Assembly (NCBI GenBank): GCA_017453605.1
Contig: JAFTEP010000062.1
Coordinates: forward strand, 1-7,030
Origin: Clostridia bacterium
GTDB taxonomy: Bacteria; Bacillota; Clostridia; Oscillospirales; SIG627
Direction: 5' to 3'
Length of the DNA stretch: 7,030 bases
A model generated the notes under the pieces. It had not been told where the DNA came from. It saw only the letters and a program-made list of their open reading frames with translations, and searched no databases. A program made the position numbers and the translations under genes. Positions 4,827 to 7,030 of the stretch are shown here, piece after piece. Positions within the stretch are counted from its first letter, which is position 1; each line of letters opens with the position of its first letter.

Positions 4827-7030
4827 TATTCCAGAACGGCGCTTCCCGTTCCGTCCCTCTCCGAGCCGTCCGGTAGGACGATCTTATACGAAACAGAGTC
4901 GGGAGAAGTCAAAGCGAGAGTTATCCCGCCGTCTTTTGCGTTCTTTCTCTCCCAGCGCACTTTTATTTTTCCCGACGGCGATTCGTAAAACGCTTCGGCG
5001 AAATCGAGCCCCGGGATGAACGCCGGCTTTATCAGCACGCTCGCCGTGTCGCGGCGGGAGGGATTGAACCGCAGGCCCGCGACGCAGGAAATGAACCAGT
5101 TCTTTATATCGCAGAAGGCGTGGTGATTGCGCGAATAGTTGCCCTTTTCCGGCCGGCAGAAGCACTCCGGTATCGAAGTGAGACCCATTTTGATGAAGAA
5201 TCCGTAGGACGGGTATTCGCTTCTCGTTATCATTTTGTACGCGAGGGCGCTCTGACCGAAATCGCTCAGGACGTGGAATATCACGCGCGCGCCGAGCATA
5301 CCCGTGTCGAGAAAATCGCCGCCCTTGTGGATGACGTCGAGGAGGACCCCGAACGCCTTTATCTTTTCGCAATCGTCGAAGAGACCGTAATATAAGCCCA
5401 TCGCCTGGCTCGTCTGACAAACCGTGTCCGCGGCGAGGGTCGAGGGATCTATATATTTTTCCCTGATCGCGGCGCGCATCTCGCCGTAAAGCTTTTCGGC
5501 GTAAGCTTTGTTTTCATCCTGTCCGAGGACGCCGAATATGAACGCCGCCCTGTCGGCGAAAGCCATGATCGTGACGCTGTCGGTGAACTTAAGACTCGGT
5601 TTTCTGTGTCCGTGGATCGGGCACCAGTCGCCGAGCCCGTATTCGACGAGGCCCTCTTCGTTTCTTTTCGACGCGGCGTAGCGAAGATACTTCATTATCG
5701 CGTCCGCGTTCTCTTCAAGGATCTTCTTGTCGCCGGTGTAGATATAACTAAAATACGGTAACACGGCGAGCACCTGATCCCAGTCGGGACCGCTGCCCCA
5801 CTCGAAGCCCCAGCCGCCGGTCGGCACGATGCCGGGGACGGCGCCGTCGGCTCTCTGAGCGGCGCGGATGTTCCTGAGCCATTCGGTATAGCTTTCCCTG
5901 ACGTTCATCGTCATCAGCATACGCTCCGACGAGAGCGACGCGTCGCCGGTCCAGCCGTTTTTCTCGCGGTGCGGACAGTCGGTCGGGAAATAATAGAAAT
6001 TGGAGCGGTCGGAGGCGTCGCACATCTCATAGAGAGTGTTTGCGGTTTCGTCCGAGCAAATAAAGCCGCCCCGGACTTCGGGCGCGGAGGTGCATACGAG
6101 AAATTCCAGAAGGTCCTTTGTCGCCTGCTCTTCTTCGATCCCCGAGACGAGGCAGTATCTGAAGCCGTGATAGGTAAAACAGGGCTCGAAGACTTCCTCT
6201 TCCCCGCCCTTTAAGATATAAACGTCCTGCTGAGCGAAGCCCTCTGGATAATAGTTGATGTTGTTGAAATCGAGCCTGCCGTCCGTCAGGTATTCCCCGA
6301 ATCGCAGGATCACCCTCTGTCCCGCCTTGCCGCGGATCTTCAGTCTGACGGTCCCGGCGTTGTTGACGCCGAAATCGTATAAAAACCCGGTCCTCGGATC
6401 GAGTTTGTCCTCCGGAGCGTGATACACCGGCACATCGTGGCGCGGAGTGTATTCCGCGGCGGAGCCGGGACGGATCTCTTTTGCGAAAAGTCTATTTGTC
6501 ACGACGACCGGAGGTGCCTCGCAGACGCGCTTTTCGCCCTTGGGAGGTTCGCAGACAAGAGAGTTTTTCCAGGATGAGCTGTCGAAATCCGGCTGGTTCC
6601 AGCCCGGGATCTCGCGCCGCGCGTCGTATCTTGCGCCCGCGCGAAGATCGTCGAAGTACAAGGGCGACGGCGCGGTCTTCACGCTTTCGTCCGCTTCGAT
6701 GCGTTTTCCTCCGGTCTCGAGCGCGAAGGAAAGCTTCGGCGCCGAGCGGAAAGACGCCTTGTCGAAGTCCCAGATCTCGCCGCCCGGAGCGTTGACCATC
6801 CCGTTTCCGAGCTGGAAGCCGAGAACGTTCTTTTCGCCCGATTTTATACGGTCCTTCAGATCGTATTCATCGAAATACACTATATCGTCGGGATTCGAGA
6901 TATAGGGAGCAAGCAGACCTTTCGTCAGCTCTCTGCCGTTGAGGTAAAGACGGTAGAAGCCCAGCCCCGAGATCGAAAGGCTGACCTTTTCGGCGCCCGC
7001 CGGCAGGAGAAAGGTTTTGCGGAAGTAGTA
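4814..7030 (-). CDS. GH78 alpha-L-rhamnosidase-like glycoside hydrolase, 5'-truncated by the window edge
   Basis: The open frame enters at base 7030 and gives 738 visible residues; the true start and any signal peptide lie outside. The enzyme should hydrolyse terminal alpha-L-rhamnose by inversion. Visible domains (visible-fragment numbering): N-terminal Bac_rhamnosid_N beta-domain from the edge to about 155, containing LYLNG and YDARREIPGW; a concanavalin-like domain at about 205-320 with LYDFGVNNAGTVRL; the (alpha/alpha)6 catalytic barrel at about 325-650; and a C-terminal beta-sandwich to 738. The catalytic signature DCPHREKNGWTGD places D351, E356 (expected general acid) and D363 at the spacing of characterised GH78 enzymes. 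The expected general base is E622 in LTSIPECF, where the Trp usually before this Glu is Pro; the following SRNHHAF (633-639) matches the family's NHYAF element. An internal GTG at 6880 is not the start, because family sequence continues upstream of it. It lies 66 bases before the PfkB-like gene. Confidence 0.93.
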   Translation of the reverse strand, partial: YYFRKTFLLPAGAEKVSLSISGLGFYRLYLNGRELTKGLLAPYISNPDDIVYFDEYDLKDRIKSGEKNVLGFQLGNGMVNAPGGEIWDFDKASFRSAPKLSFALETGGKRIEADESVKTAPSPLYFDDLRAGARYDARREIPGWNQPDFDSSSWKNSLVCEPPKGEKRVCEAPPVVVTNRLFAKEIRPGSAAEYTPRHDVPVYHAPEDKLDPRTGFLYDFGVNNAGTVRLKIRGKAGQRVILRFGEYLTDGRLDFNNINYYPEGFAQQDVYILKGGEEEVFEPCFTYHGFRYCLVSGIEEEQATKDLLEFLVCTSAPEVRGGFICSDETANTLYEMCDASDRSNFYYFPTDCPHREKNGWTGDASLSSERMLMTMNVRESYTEWLRNIRAAQRADGAVPGIVPTGGWGFEWGSGPDWDQVLAVLPYFSYIYTGDKKILEENADAIMKYLRYAASKRNEEGLVEYGLGDWCPIHGHRKPSLKFTDSVTIMAFADRAAFIFGVLGQDENKAYAEKLYGEMRAAIREKYIDPSTLAADTVCQTSQAMGLYYGLFDDCEKIKAFGVLLDVIHKGGDFLDTGMLGARVIFHVLSDFGQSALAYKMITRSEYPSYGFFIKMGLTSIPECFCRPEKGNYSRNHHAFCDIKNWFISCVAGLRFNPSRRDTASVLIKPAFIPGLDFAEAFYESPSGKIKVRWERKNAKDGGITLALTSPDSVSYKIVLPDGSERDGTGSAVLEYART

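Noticed and set aside
4814..6880. Taking GTG at 6880 as the start of the rhamnosidase
   Set aside because: The same frame stays open for 50 more codons to the window edge and encodes the expected beta-domain sequence (YYFRKTF, GFYRLYLNG), so the gene starts outside the window.

Overview
The window is a moderately GC-rich bacterial segment in which every supported gene lies on the minus strand, so the reading order runs from the right edge to the left. Protein style (two-RCK TrkA with a TrkH ending in a GRLELFPML motif, a cytoplasmic-looking GH78 enzyme, a soluble ComEC-like metallo-hydrolase) and strong Shine-Dalgarno use at one gene suggest an anaerobic Clostridia/Oscillospirales-type Firmicute from a gut or rumen habitat. 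This assignment is an inference from sequence style and was not tested by any search.

In transcription order the layout is: (1) a GH78 alpha-L-rhamnosidase-like enzyme (7030 to 4814) whose 5' end is outside the window; (2) a near-consensus sigma-A promoter (about 4817 to 4788) whose -35 box overlaps the rhamnosidase stop codon and sits inside a 7-bp perfect inverted repeat; (3) a PfkB/ribokinase-fold protein (4747 to 3818) in which the catalytic and substrate-binding signature residues are replaced; (4) a ComEC-like metallo-beta-lactamase-fold hydrolase (3774 to 2947) with an excellent ribosome binding site; (5) trkA (2916 to 1561) and (6) trkH (1558 to 122), the regulatory and membrane subunits of a Trk potassium uptake system, separated by only two bases; (7) a 121-base tail with a perfect 16-bp GC-rich hairpin, a 12-bp direct repeat and a weak AT-rich hairpin.

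The rhamnosidase would release L-rhamnose from plant or microbial glycans. TrkA and TrkH together form a nucleotide-gated K+ channel/transporter. The short gaps (66, 43, 30 and 2 bases) and common strand are compatible with one transcription unit from the promoter at about 4800 through trkH, with rhamnosidase read-through possible. No obvious shared pathway links sugar hydrolysis, the MBL hydrolase and K+ uptake. The most unusual item is the intact but motif-degenerate PfkB protein. No mobile element, CRISPR array, tRNA or rRNA was seen, and most of the window is ordinary housekeeping or catabolic content.
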